Shown: positions 26,989-35,737 of the stretch, piece by piece
How positions within the stretch are numbered: position 1 is the first letter of the stretch
Layout: each line of letters opens with the position of its first letter
NCBI GenBank assembly: GCA_016784025.1
Contig: JADHVL010000001.1
Location: 1 to 64,000, forward strand
Reading direction: 5' to 3'
DNA: 64,000 nucleotides
From: Fidelibacterota bacterium
GTDB taxonomy: Bacteria; Fidelibacterota; UBA8477; JABMPR01
Position numbers and translations under genes: made by a program
Notes under the pieces: model-generated
What the model was told of the DNA's origin: nothing
The model's input: only the letters and a program-made list of their open reading frames with translations
Databases searched by the model: none

Positions 26989-28056
26989 ATGATTGCAGTA
27001 ATCATGGCAGGGGGTGTTGGCTCGAGATTCTGGCCCAGAAGCAGGGTGGAACGCCCCAAGCAATTACTTGATATTGTTTCAGAACAGACCATGCTGCGTG
27101 TGACTTACGATCGATTGAGTCAGATCACTGATGTGAACATGATATATGTTGTAGCCGGACCCACGTTGAAGGATGCCATCCTGGCTGAGCTAACCGAAAT
27201 GCCGGAAGCGAATCTGATCGTTGAACCCAGTGGTAAGAATACAGCCCCGGCCATTGGACTTGTTGCCGCCCTACAAAAAAATGATTCCACAGATGAAGTC
27301 ATGGGCGTCTTTCCCTCTGATCATCTCATCACCGATGTGGATGCTTTTAGAAATGACGTTCAGGCAGGGATTGCATTTGCCAGTTCGGAAGATGCACTGG
27401 TAACCTTTGGAATCAACCCTTCCAAACCGGCTACAGGATACGGCTACATCAAATATGACCACCAATCTCCCAGCAGCGGTGACCAGATATTTAAAGTTGA
27501 TCGCTTTGTGGAAAAGCCTGATCTGGATAAGGCGGAAGGTATGGTAGCCAGTGGAAATTATCTGTGGAATGGGGGCATGTTTATCTGGAGTGTATCCAGC
27601 ATACTGCGCGCCCTGGAAAATCATTTACCACATATGTATGAAAAACTGGAATCAATCCGAATGGGTCGCCAGCGAAAGGATTATGATCGATTCTTCAAGC
27701 TGACCTGGGCTGAAATCAAAGGTGAATCCATAGATTATGGCGTACTTGAGCAGGCCTCAAATGTATTTGTAATTAAAAGTAGTTTTGATTGGAATGATGT
27801 GGGCTCATGGGATGCTTTATACGATATCAGCAAGAAGGATGCCTCTGGAAATGTGCATAGAGGGGATATCCAGGCGCTAAACTCAGAGAACTGCTTTTTT
27901 TACACTGATGATCTTAGAATATCCACAGTGGGTGTTAAAGATCTCATTGTGGTAAAGTCAGGAAATGCCCTGCTTATTGTCAATCGCAATGAGTCAGAAC
28001 AGGTAAAACAAATCGTCACAGACTTAAAATCTGAAAACAGCATTGAATATCTCTAG
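26989..28056 (+). CDS. manC: Mannose-1-phosphate guanylyltransferase
   Basis: The 355-residue protein starts with the nucleotidyltransferase signature MAGGVGSRFWPRSR and carries the FVEKP motif (about residue 170) and PSDHLI (about 108). It lacks the C-terminal isomerase domain of bifunctional ManC/AlgA proteins, so it is the short monofunctional form. It makes GDP-mannose from mannose-1-phosphate and GTP in the cytoplasm. In this setting it would supply the substrate of the epimerase at 35738. It is cotranscribed with two sulfatases by spacing, which is unusual for a biosynthetic gene. Confidence 0.9.
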   Translation: MIAVIMAGGVGSRFWPRSRVERPKQLLDIVSEQTMLRVTYDRLSQITDVNMIYVVAGPTLKDAILAELTEMPEANLIVEPSGKNTAPAIGLVAALQKNDSTDEVMGVFPSDHLITDVDAFRNDVQAGIAFASSEDALVTFGINPSKPATGYGYIKYDHQSPSSGDQIFKVDRFVEKPDLDKAEGMVASGNYLWNGGMFIWSVSSILRALENHLPHMYEKLESIRMGRQRKDYDRFFKLTWAEIKGESIDYGVLEQASNVFVIKSSFDWNDVGSWDALYDISKKDASGNVHRGDIQALNSENCFFYTDDLRISTVGVKDLIVVKSGNALLIVNRNESEQVKQIVTDLKSENSIEYL

Positions 28057-28122
28057 CGATCGCAGAACTGGGCATCATTGAGAATTATTTTTGATAATTA
28101 ACTGAAAGAACTGTTGATACTC

Positions 28123-28139
28123 AGTATATTTGGTATACC
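28123..28139. promoter_or_regulatory. Locus operator, site 2 (upstream of sulfate/GDP-sugar operon)
   Basis: AGTATATT-T-GGTATACC, an 8-1-8 palindrome 55 bases before the start of the operon at 28194. The same consensus occurs at four other promoters in the window. Confidence 0.65.
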
Positions 28140-28193
28140 TTATTTCGGTTTAATTCAAAATTAACAATTTAATAGGAATAATCTGGAGGGAAT

Positions 28194-29417
28194 ATGGCAA
28201 GAAAGCAAAAAAATGTTATTCTGCTGACGATTGATACCCTTAGGAAAGATGTTATAGGATGTTACGGAATGGGTGAGAGTTATACACCATTTCTTGACTC
28301 AATTCAGGATAAATGTGTCAGGTTTAATAACTGTCAGTCCGTAGGACCTTATACACAGGCATCCTTTCCCGGTATTTTAACTTCATCATATTATTTTGAG
28401 TTCGGACGAGAGAAGCAAATCTCCTCCAAACGCACAGTTATCTCCGAAGTCGTAAAAAATGGTGGCTTTACGACGGCTGGTTTCCATTCAAATCCATTCC
28501 TTTCTGCATTTTTCGGTTGGAATCGGGGGTGGAATACTTTTTACGATTCAATGATGGATCAAGTAACTGACCATGCACCCTACATTCTGGGTGATGTCAT
28601 CAATTCTAAGGTGGATAGCTGGGTGAACAAGCACACCTCGAGTGAAGACTATACCCCTTTCTTTCTATGGGCCCATTATATGGATGTCCATGAGCCTTAT
28701 GTACCTAAGCAAGAGTACATCGCTCGTATCGATCCAGAATTGAAAATTACTGATGATGAGATGTTCCAGTTATTCAAAGATGTTGTGCTACCGCGTGATA
28801 CCTCTGATCCTGCGAAAAATGAGCTATTGAAAAAACTTTACCTCGCTCACGTTCTGGAAGTAGATGAGTATGCCAAACAATTCTTCGAGAATCTGGAGAA
28901 GAGTGGCGTTTTGAAAGATACCATTGTCATCATCACCTCAGATCATGGGGATGAATTTGGTGATCATGGGAGTCTATCGCATGATGGGCGTATGTATGAT
29001 GAACTCATCAACGTACCTCTCATGATTTATGATGCCGATCAGACTGAAAATCAGGTATCTGACACCGTAGTAAGTGGTGTAGATATTCCACCAACCATTG
29101 CCAAGACCTTTGAACTGAGTTCTCCTGACAGTTATTGTGGCCAGCCTCTGCTTCCCCTCGAATCGTATTCGAGTAATGGCAGTTTTGGGGAAGCCATGGG
29201 AAAACTTCAGCACAAGATAAAACCAACTGATAGACCAGCGTATTTCTACCAGGAAGAAAATCTCCGTATCAGCTATCGGATCGAGGATGAGAAGTGGGAG
29301 ATGTTTGATCTACAAGCTGACCCTGCTGAGAAAGAAAATATCGTTGAAAGCTCCGGCTCAGCATCAGATATGAAAGAAAAATTAAAAGCGCAAATGCACG
29401 TCGTTGCATTTGATTGA
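28194..29417 (+). CDS. Cytoplasmic sulfatase-fold hydrolase lacking the formylglycine motif
   Basis: The 407-residue protein has the alkaline-phosphatase fold: TIDTLRKDVIGCYG with metal Asp14, and late metal site TSDHGDEFGDHG near residue 244. There is no C-x-P-x-R. When the conserved 'ILT' is aligned to 'ILTG' of the true sulfatases, Thr54 of YTQASFPGILT falls at the catalytic position. Members of the superfamily with Thr there are phosphatases, phosphonate or phosphodiester hydrolases, or phosphoethanolamine transferases. It has no signal peptide and is probably cytoplasmic. It is the first gene of the sulfate/GDP-sugar operon, behind a good GGAGGG site. The substrate is unknown. Confidence 0.75.
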   Translation: MARKQKNVILLTIDTLRKDVIGCYGMGESYTPFLDSIQDKCVRFNNCQSVGPYTQASFPGILTSSYYFEFGREKQISSKRTVISEVVKNGGFTTAGFHSNPFLSAFFGWNRGWNTFYDSMMDQVTDHAPYILGDVINSKVDSWVNKHTSSEDYTPFFLWAHYMDVHEPYVPKQEYIARIDPELKITDDEMFQLFKDVVLPRDTSDPAKNELLKKLYLAHVLEVDEYAKQFFENLEKSGVLKDTIVIITSDHGDEFGDHGSLSHDGRMYDELINVPLMIYDADQTENQVSDTVVSGVDIPPTIAKTFELSSPDSYCGQPLLPLESYSSNGSFGEAMGKLQHKIKPTDRPAYFYQEENLRISYRIEDEKWEMFDLQADPAEKENIVESSGSASDMKEKLKAQMHVVAFD

Positions 29418-29449
29418 TGTACCGAAAATCATTGAAAGGGAAATTTAGC

Positions 29450-30292
29450 ATGCCTAAAATTGAATTAAGTGAAGCGAGAGTTGCTGAGCTAAAACAGAAG
29501 ATTGAAAAATCCAAAGAAATCTTCAAAATGGCCTACGATCGTTTTGAAGTAAAAGATCAGAGAATGGTATGGTCAGCAGGTAAAGACAGTACCCTCATGC
29601 TCTGGATCTGTAAACAGTTCTGTGAAGAGAATAATCTTCCAATGCCTATCTGTTTTACCATCGATGAGTTTGATGTTTTTGAAGAAATCGATGCCATGTT
29701 GAAAATTTATGCCGAAAAATGGGATCTCCGTCTGGATTGGGGTATCAATATTGACGTCGTAGAGGCTTCTGGATGGGAATTAAATGCAGATGTTACCGTA
29801 AGCGATCTGACCAAAGAAAACCAGGCTGAAATCGATAGAATCGGGTTTGGTGAATTGGAAAGATTTCCCTTTGAAGCCGAAAGTTTCATCGGGAACCACC
29901 TCATGAAATCTGTAGTCGTTAACAAATACATCCAGGATCATGATGTCAAGGCATTCTATCAGGGATTACGTTGGGATGAACAACCCACTCGTTCGGATGA
30001 TCCTTATTTCGAAGATGTTGCCGCCGATGAGTACACACCAGAACAGACACGCTATCGTCCGATCCTGCATTTTTCGGAACGTGATCTATGGGAAACAACA
30101 CTATACTTTGACATCCCTTATTGCTCACTCTATGAACAGGGCTATCGCTCACTGGGAGCCAAGACCACCTCATTGAAACTTGATGACAAAAAAGCCTGGG
30201 ATCAGGATCTGGAAAACACCATCGAACGTGCTGGCCGTCGTCAAGATAAAGAAGCTGCCATGGAACGTCTCCGTCAGCTGGGATACATGTAA
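29450..30292 (+). CDS. CysD/PAPS-reductase family PP-loop protein
   Basis: The best start is ATG 29450 (AAAGGGAA nine bases upstream), giving 280 residues. The PP-loop MVWSAGKDSTLMLW lies near residue 36. The C-terminal part (GYRSLGAKTTSLKLDD and ERAGRRQDKEAAMERLRQLG) follows the pattern of CysD, the adenylyltransferase subunit of ATP sulfurylase. It lacks the C-terminal ECGxH redox cysteine of CysH reductases. No CysN GTPase gene is near, and a separate one-subunit ATP sulfurylase is encoded two genes downstream. It is therefore probably not a standard CysD. It may bind APS/PAPS or another adenylate. It lies in the operon 94 bases before the first arylsulfotransferase-like gene. Confidence 0.75.
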   Translation: MPKIELSEARVAELKQKIEKSKEIFKMAYDRFEVKDQRMVWSAGKDSTLMLWICKQFCEENNLPMPICFTIDEFDVFEEIDAMLKIYAEKWDLRLDWGINIDVVEASGWELNADVTVSDLTKENQAEIDRIGFGELERFPFEAESFIGNHLMKSVVVNKYIQDHDVKAFYQGLRWDEQPTRSDDPYFEDVAADEYTPEQTRYRPILHFSERDLWETTLYFDIPYCSLYEQGYRSLGAKTTSLKLDDKKAWDQDLENTIERAGRRQDKEAAMERLRQLGYM

Positions 30293-30386
30293 ACAAAGCG
30301 TTTACGCTTTCTATAAATACACGGGAGTCTGGTTTCGGCCAGACTCCATTATCAACAAAAAAAGTTACATAATCGGAGGCTAACCC

Positions 30387-31568
30387 ATGGGTGGCATCGC
30401 ACGCAGAAAGAACTTAGGTGTTACTTTTCATAACCGAGAGAAATCCTACCAGGGATATACATATCTCGATCCATATTTTGAGCAGAATCGTGCCTATTTG
30501 ATAAACAATGATGGTGATGTCGTTCACTATTGGGATCTCCCGGGTATGTTTGCTGATTGGACAGAACTGTTGCCCAACGGCAATGTGTTGGCACCCGTCA
30601 GGAAAAATCTCAAGGAAGGACCCAAATTTCCTGGTTTCTGTGGCGCAACGATCTACGAAGTGGATTGGGATGGAAATATTGTCTGGGAATATGAGGATGA
30701 TTTCCAACATCATGCTGTCAAACGTCTTGAGAACGGAAATACACTCATCTTGCGTGTCATCCAGGTTCCACCTGATATGGCCAAACAGGTCAAAGGGGGT
30801 ATGCCCGGATCTGAGGACAAACAGGAAAAGTATAAAGGCTTCATGTGGACTGACAATATTCAGGAAGTTGACAAAAGCGGTAAAGTCGTCTGGGAATGGA
30901 ATTCACACGAGCACCTCGATTTTGGCGAGGATCCAATCTGCGCCTTAGAAGAACGAAGTGAATGGAGTCATGGAAATAACATGGAGCTATTTCCAAATGG
31001 TGATCTGCTGGTTGCTTTCAGATGCATACACCAGGTCTGTAGGATTGAAAAATCTACAGGAAAAATTCTCTGGAAATGGGGACGAGATCAAGTTCACCAT
31101 ATGCATAATCCGAATTGTCTGGAAAATGGAAACATTCTGATGTTCGATAACGGTATGCATATACCTGATTCCTATGTATGTCGCTCGAGACTGGTTGAGG
31201 TTAATCCCGAAACAAATGAAATTGTCTGGACCTACAGTTCTGTACCTGAAACAGAATTCTTCTCTACTTTTTGTGGGGGAGTGCAACGTCTACCAAATGG
31301 GAATACGCTGGCCTGTGAAACTGAAGCAGGTCGACTCTTTGAAGTGGATACTGATGGCAATATTGTCTGGGAGTATATGAGTCCCTTCTATTCTCTCAAC
31401 CAGCAGGTAGGCGATGACCCCCGCGATCTGGGGCATTCACCAAGAATTCATAGAACCACAAGATTTCCGAAGGATTATTCTGCCTTTAAAGGTAGAGACC
31501 TCGATCCTGCAAAACACAAAGTCATTAACCAGCTGTTTGGTTCAGCTGGCATGAAAGGGGTGAAATAG
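30387..31568 (+). CDS. Arylsulfotransferase (ASST)-like beta-propeller protein 1
   Basis: The 393-residue protein is made of repeated blades with 'LxNGNTLIL' and 'DGNIVWEY' motifs, as in ASST family proteins (Arylsulfotran_2 type). ASST enzymes move a sulfuryl group between phenolic compounds through a catalytic His. Several conserved-looking His sit in similar places here (FQHHAVKRL, WNSHEHLDF, WSHGNN, VHHMHN). There is no signal peptide, unlike the periplasmic enzyme of enterobacteria, so it should act in the cytoplasm. GGAGG lies nine bases before the ATG. It overlaps the next gene by one base; the two are tandem paralogues. Confidence 0.75.
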   Translation: MGGIARRKNLGVTFHNREKSYQGYTYLDPYFEQNRAYLINNDGDVVHYWDLPGMFADWTELLPNGNVLAPVRKNLKEGPKFPGFCGATIYEVDWDGNIVWEYEDDFQHHAVKRLENGNTLILRVIQVPPDMAKQVKGGMPGSEDKQEKYKGFMWTDNIQEVDKSGKVVWEWNSHEHLDFGEDPICALEERSEWSHGNNMELFPNGDLLVAFRCIHQVCRIEKSTGKILWKWGRDQVHHMHNPNCLENGNILMFDNGMHIPDSYVCRSRLVEVNPETNEIVWTYSSVPETEFFSTFCGGVQRLPNGNTLACETEAGRLFEVDTDGNIVWEYMSPFYSLNQQVGDDPRDLGHSPRIHRTTRFPKDYSAFKGRDLDPAKHKVINQLFGSAGMKGVK

Positions 31569-32806
31569 TGAAAAAGTGTCCAGCTAGACAGACCACCGAA
31601 GGCGTGGCGATTTATTTACCATCAGAATCCCATTTCGGCTTTACCCTGATCACACAATTCAGCTCAAAAACAATCCGACTTATCAATATGCAGGGTGATG
31701 CAATTAAAGAGTGGAAGACTGATTATCTACCTGTTGAAGCAAAACTGATAGATAACGGTAATCTACTTGTAACAGGAAAAGATGAAACCGGACCCCTAGC
31801 CTCATTTGAAGGTGCCAGCGGTATCATACAGGAGTTGGATCCAGATGGTAAAGTTGTGTGGGAGCATAAAGACCCATACATGCACCACAGGGTTGATCGT
31901 CTTGAAAACGGGAATACCCTCATCCTGAAATGGGTGGAGGTCCCTGCAGAATTGGCTGCCCAGGTTGCCGGTGGATTCACCAAAGAAGACTCCGACGGTA
32001 AAATGTGGGGTGACGCGGTTGTAGAAATTGACAATCAGGGTAACACCGTCTGGGAATGGAATTCACACGATCACCTCAACCCCGAGACGGATGATATCTG
32101 TCCGCTTTGCTCAACCACCGAATGGGGACATGCAACCTGTGTCCAGGCTGTGGGTGAGGACAAAATATTCATCAATTTCATGCGCATCAGCCAGATCGCT
32201 CTCATTGACAAAAAGACCGGCAAGTTTGACTGGAAATGGGGTACCAAGGTCCACGAAGGTGAAAAGGTTAACGAGATTAATCATCAAACCTATGCCACCA
32301 TGTTGGAAGATAATTCTGTTGCCATTTTCGATAATGGTCGCCATCTCCGCGGTGAAGCTCTGAATTATTCCAGGGCGATTGTAGTTGATCCTAAAACCGG
32401 AAATATCCTGTCAGGATATGAGGAAGACCCTCCAAGCTTCTTATTCTCATCATTTCTTGGAAATACCCAGAAACTTGACAATGGTGGTACACTCGTCGTT
32501 GAGGGTACCCGCGGTCATATCATGGAATTGAACTATCGCAATAGCGTTGTTTGGGAATATGTCACACCTGACTGGGGTACAGACTCAGTTTATGGCGAGA
32601 ACAACTGGATCATTTCGGCATACAGGTATTCATTAAATGAAGAGTCCTTGAAGAAATGTCTTGGAGTCGATACGACCTGGAGAACCTGGCTGGAAGTTGC
32701 CAAGGTATCCTATCTGGTCGACAGGGAAGAAGAATCTGAACCAACTCAGCCCCAAATGTCTCAAGCTGATGCGGTTAGAAACAGACTAGAGAACCTGGGT
32801 TACTAG
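31568..32806 (+). CDS. Arylsulfotransferase (ASST)-like beta-propeller protein 2
   Basis: The gene starts with GTG that overlaps the TAG of its paralogue (tight coupling). The 412-residue product shares 'VWEHKDPYMHHRVDRLENGN', 'WNSHDHLNPE' and 'VVWEY' blades with the upstream protein, so it is a diverged duplicate and not a copy. It has no signal peptide. The last 50 residues (rich in Glu, Gln) extend beyond the propeller. Two such proteins in one operon suggest a heteromer or two acceptors. The reaction is inferred, not shown. Confidence 0.75.
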   Translation: MKKCPARQTTEGVAIYLPSESHFGFTLITQFSSKTIRLINMQGDAIKEWKTDYLPVEAKLIDNGNLLVTGKDETGPLASFEGASGIIQELDPDGKVVWEHKDPYMHHRVDRLENGNTLILKWVEVPAELAAQVAGGFTKEDSDGKMWGDAVVEIDNQGNTVWEWNSHDHLNPETDDICPLCSTTEWGHATCVQAVGEDKIFINFMRISQIALIDKKTGKFDWKWGTKVHEGEKVNEINHQTYATMLEDNSVAIFDNGRHLRGEALNYSRAIVVDPKTGNILSGYEEDPPSFLFSSFLGNTQKLDNGGTLVVEGTRGHIMELNYRNSVVWEYVTPDWGTDSVYGENNWIISAYRYSLNEESLKKCLGVDTTWRTWLEVAKVSYLVDREEESEPTQPQMSQADAVRNRLENLGY

Positions 32807-32840
32807 GCTCGATTCAGATGCAAATAGAGGAATTATTGTC

Positions 32841-34010
32841 GTGAGTAAATTGGTCCCACCACACGGAGGAGCACTTAATCCTCGCTTGATTGAGGATAAA
32901 AATGCCAGAGAATCTGCACAGCAGGCTGCTGTTGATCTTACTCAGATCAAACTTTCCTCTAAAGAAGAATCTGATCTGATCATGCTGGCCACTGGCTCCT
33001 TTAGCCCCCTTTCTGGGTTCATGGGGCAGGCTGATTATGAATCGGTTGTAAAGGATATGCGACTGGTGGACGGCACGCTATGGCCCATTCCTGTTGTATT
33101 ACCCGTAACACATGCTCAGGCTGAAACCATCAATCCCGGTGATAAAGTTGCCCTGGTGGCGACCGAATCTGATGAAATAATGGGTTGCCTCATTGTCTCA
33201 GAAAAATATGCCTACGATAAAGATCAGGAAGCACAGGATGTTTTCTGTACCACTGATGATGCACATCCTGGAGTGAAGAAGATACGAGAACAAGGTGATA
33301 TTTACCTCGGCGGAGCTGTGGAAGTCTACTCTGAAGGTGAATACCCCTCTGCTTATCCTGAATATGCCCGACCCGCTGAAACCCGCGCCTTGTTCACGGA
33401 AAATGGTTGGAACACAGTTGCTGCCTTTCAAACTCGCAATCCCATCCACAGATCCCATGAATATCTCACCAAGGTCGCTATGGAAGTCTGCGATGGTGTC
33501 CTGATACATCCTGTGGTCGGGAAGCTGAAAGCAGGGGATATCCCTGCTGATATTCGTATGAAATGTTATCAGGCTATGCTGGATAATTACTATAAACCTG
33601 AGAATACAGTACTCAAAGTTTATCCCATGGAGATGCGATATGGAGGTCCCAGGGAAGCTATTCTGCATGCAATTATCAGACAGAATTTTGGATGCAGTCA
33701 CATGATTATCGGTCGAGATCATGCTGGCGTTGGTAACTATTACGGACCCTTCGATGCCCAGGACATTTTTGATAAACTGAAACCGGGTGATATTTACCTG
33801 AAACCATTGAAACTGGACTGGACCTTCTGGTGCAATAAGTGTGAAGCTATTGTCTCCACAAAAACTTGTCCCCATGGTAATGATGATCATCTCATGATCA
33901 GCGGTACCAAATTACGTGATATGCTGGCTAAAGGTGAGCGACCTCCGGTGGAGTTTGGTCGACCTGAAGTGATTGACATACTGATTGAATATTACGAAGG
34001 GCAAAAATAA
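32841..34010 (+). CDS. sat: Sulfate adenylyltransferase (ATP sulfurylase, Sat type)
   Basis: The 389-residue homo-oligomeric Sat starts at GTG 32841. It has the PUA-like N domain (about 1-165), the HxxH-containing ATP site QTRNPIHRSHEYL (about 197) and GRDHAGVGNYYG (about 292). A zinc-binding CNKCEAIVSTKTCPHG follows near residue 331. This form, with the zinc motif and no APS-kinase domain, is common in sulfur-metabolising bacteria. It makes APS from ATP and sulfate. No APS kinase, APS reductase or CysH gene lies in the window. In this operon the APS could feed sulfuryl transfer or an unknown step with the CysD-like protein. Confidence 0.93.
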   Translation: MSKLVPPHGGALNPRLIEDKNARESAQQAAVDLTQIKLSSKEESDLIMLATGSFSPLSGFMGQADYESVVKDMRLVDGTLWPIPVVLPVTHAQAETINPGDKVALVATESDEIMGCLIVSEKYAYDKDQEAQDVFCTTDDAHPGVKKIREQGDIYLGGAVEVYSEGEYPSAYPEYARPAETRALFTENGWNTVAAFQTRNPIHRSHEYLTKVAMEVCDGVLIHPVVGKLKAGDIPADIRMKCYQAMLDNYYKPENTVLKVYPMEMRYGGPREAILHAIIRQNFGCSHMIIGRDHAGVGNYYGPFDAQDIFDKLKPGDIYLKPLKLDWTFWCNKCEAIVSTKTCPHGNDDHLMISGTKLRDMLAKGERPPVEFGRPEVIDILIEYYEGQK

Positions 34011-34059
34011 GTCCTTCAGTTATGGTGCATAACTCTTTTATGAAAGAACGGGTGGATTA

Positions 34060-35694
34060 ATGGATTTAGTAAGGATTAGTATCCTCGATACGCTGATAAT
34101 CGTCGCTTATTTTATAGGTATTGTTTCTCTCGGTATCTGGATTTCTAAGTCAAAAGTTAAAAGCGGAGAAGACCTGTTCTTAGCTGGTCGAGATTCAAGC
34201 TGGCCTGTTCTGGGAGCATCTCTATTTTCAACAAACATATCGAGTCAGCAATTTGTGGGACAGGCTGGACTGGCATTTTCAGTTGGTATTGTGGCCGGTG
34301 CCTTTCAGATGGTTGGTGCACTTGCATTTACCTTCCTGGCAATGTTCTTTCTGGAAGCCTATATGGGCCTACGATTGTATACCTCTCCGGAATTTTTTGA
34401 AAAGAGATACAGCCGGGGAAGCCGGTCATTTGTTTCAGGAATAAATATGTTGATGATGGTAAGTGCAAATGTTGCTGCTGCGCTCTATGCCGGGGCAACG
34501 GTGCTGACAGTCATCCTGGGTTGGGACTCAAATACCTTATTCTGGACCGCAGTTATAGTATTGGCGGCTACCACCGGTGCCTATACCGTCCTGGGTGGAT
34601 TAAGATCGGTGCTATGGACGGACTTTGCACAAACTTTTATCCTGGTTGTTGGTGGAGTTGTAACACTAGTGGTCTCAATCGCCGCTGCTGGAGGCATCGA
34701 TCAGGTTCTCATGTTAAAGGATTCACAGGGAATGAGTATGTGGTCCATGTATCGTCCCTGGAACCATGATTTTGGCTGGCTACCATTTGTGACCGGTGTG
34801 ATTATCCTGGGTGTTCATGGACACTGTACCGACCATGACTATGTCCAGAGAGCCCTGGCTGCAAAAAGCTTATACCACGCAAAAATGGGGGCAATATTTG
34901 CTGCCTTTCTGAAAGTACTGGCACTATTTATTATTGCCGCTCCAGGTGTTGTAGCCGCAAGTCTTTTTCCAAATCTCCAGAATGGTGATGCTGCTTACGC
35001 CAGAATTATTGTTGAATTCATGCCCATCGGCTTAAAAGGCTTAGTCCTGGCAGGCTTAATCGCAGCAATCATGTCAAGTGTTTCCTCCGGGCTGAATGCA
35101 ACGGCAGCCCTGATCACTTTTGACTTTATCGGTAAACGAAAACCTGATATGACCGACGAACAAACTGTTAAGATCGGCCGTTACTTGATGATTGGTATTC
35201 TACTAATTTGTACAGTTTGGGCACCATTTATCAGAGACTTTAAAGGCTTGTTCAATTATTTACTCCAAGTCTGGGCTCTGATTGCTCCACCTGTCTTTGT
35301 GACCGTAATTTTTGGTCTGTTTTATAAAAAGGCTAATTCCAAAGGAGCGATTGCAACGCTTACAGTTGGATCTGTTTTAGGAGCTATCACCTTCGCAATC
35401 TTAAATATGGCAGCACTGGCTCAGGTCAAAGCGAACCTCCCGATCTATTTCCAGAACAAGCTAAACGATGGGTTTATTATCACCCTGATTTGCGTGGCTG
35501 TGATGCTGATTGTCAGTCATTATACAGGATCAACGCCTGAAGATTTGGCTAAGGCTGAAGCCATCCGTCATTCAAAGACCACCGAGAAAATGACAGACGA
35601 AGAGAATAAAAAGTTCCGCTATGTATTAATTGGACTCCTGGTCTTCTGGCTTGCCGTTCTGATCCTATTCTCACCGTTGGGTCTGGGTTCATAA
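34060..35694 (+). CDS. Sodium:solute symporter (SSS/SLC5 family)
   Basis: The 544-residue protein has about 13-14 transmembrane helices and the SSS-family motifs. These include 'SLFSTNISSQQFVGQAGLAFS' split across helix 1-2 and 'LAGLIAAIMSSVSSGLNATAALITFDF' near residues 327-354. It probably imports a sugar or related organic solute with Na+. It sits between ATP sulfurylase and the GDP-sugar epimerase. It is the only transporter seen in the locus apart from a LysE-type exporter; there are no SusC/SusD genes in this window. The substrate could be a monosaccharide released by the fucosidases and sulfatases, an inference from context. Confidence 0.9.
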   Translation: MDLVRISILDTLIIVAYFIGIVSLGIWISKSKVKSGEDLFLAGRDSSWPVLGASLFSTNISSQQFVGQAGLAFSVGIVAGAFQMVGALAFTFLAMFFLEAYMGLRLYTSPEFFEKRYSRGSRSFVSGINMLMMVSANVAAALYAGATVLTVILGWDSNTLFWTAVIVLAATTGAYTVLGGLRSVLWTDFAQTFILVVGGVVTLVVSIAAAGGIDQVLMLKDSQGMSMWSMYRPWNHDFGWLPFVTGVIILGVHGHCTDHDYVQRALAAKSLYHAKMGAIFAAFLKVLALFIIAAPGVVAASLFPNLQNGDAAYARIIVEFMPIGLKGLVLAGLIAAIMSSVSSGLNATAALITFDFIGKRKPDMTDEQTVKIGRYLMIGILLICTVWAPFIRDFKGLFNYLLQVWALIAPPVFVTVIFGLFYKKANSKGAIATLTVGSVLGAITFAILNMAALAQVKANLPIYFQNKLNDGFIITLICVAVMLIVSHYTGSTPEDLAKAEAIRHSKTTEKMTDEENKKFRYVLIGLLVFWLAVLILFSPLGLGS

Positions 35695-35737
35695 AATTAT
35701 TAGTAATGTTATAAAGAAGTAAAGAAGGAGATTCAAA

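Noticed and set aside
28194-29417. Ordinary formylglycine sulfatase
   Set aside because: No C-x-P-x-R or S-x-P-x-R motif and no export signal; only the superfamily fold is supported.
29450-30292. Assimilatory PAPS/APS reductase (CysH)
   Set aside because: The C-terminal ECGxH redox cysteine motif is absent and the C-terminal pattern follows CysD.
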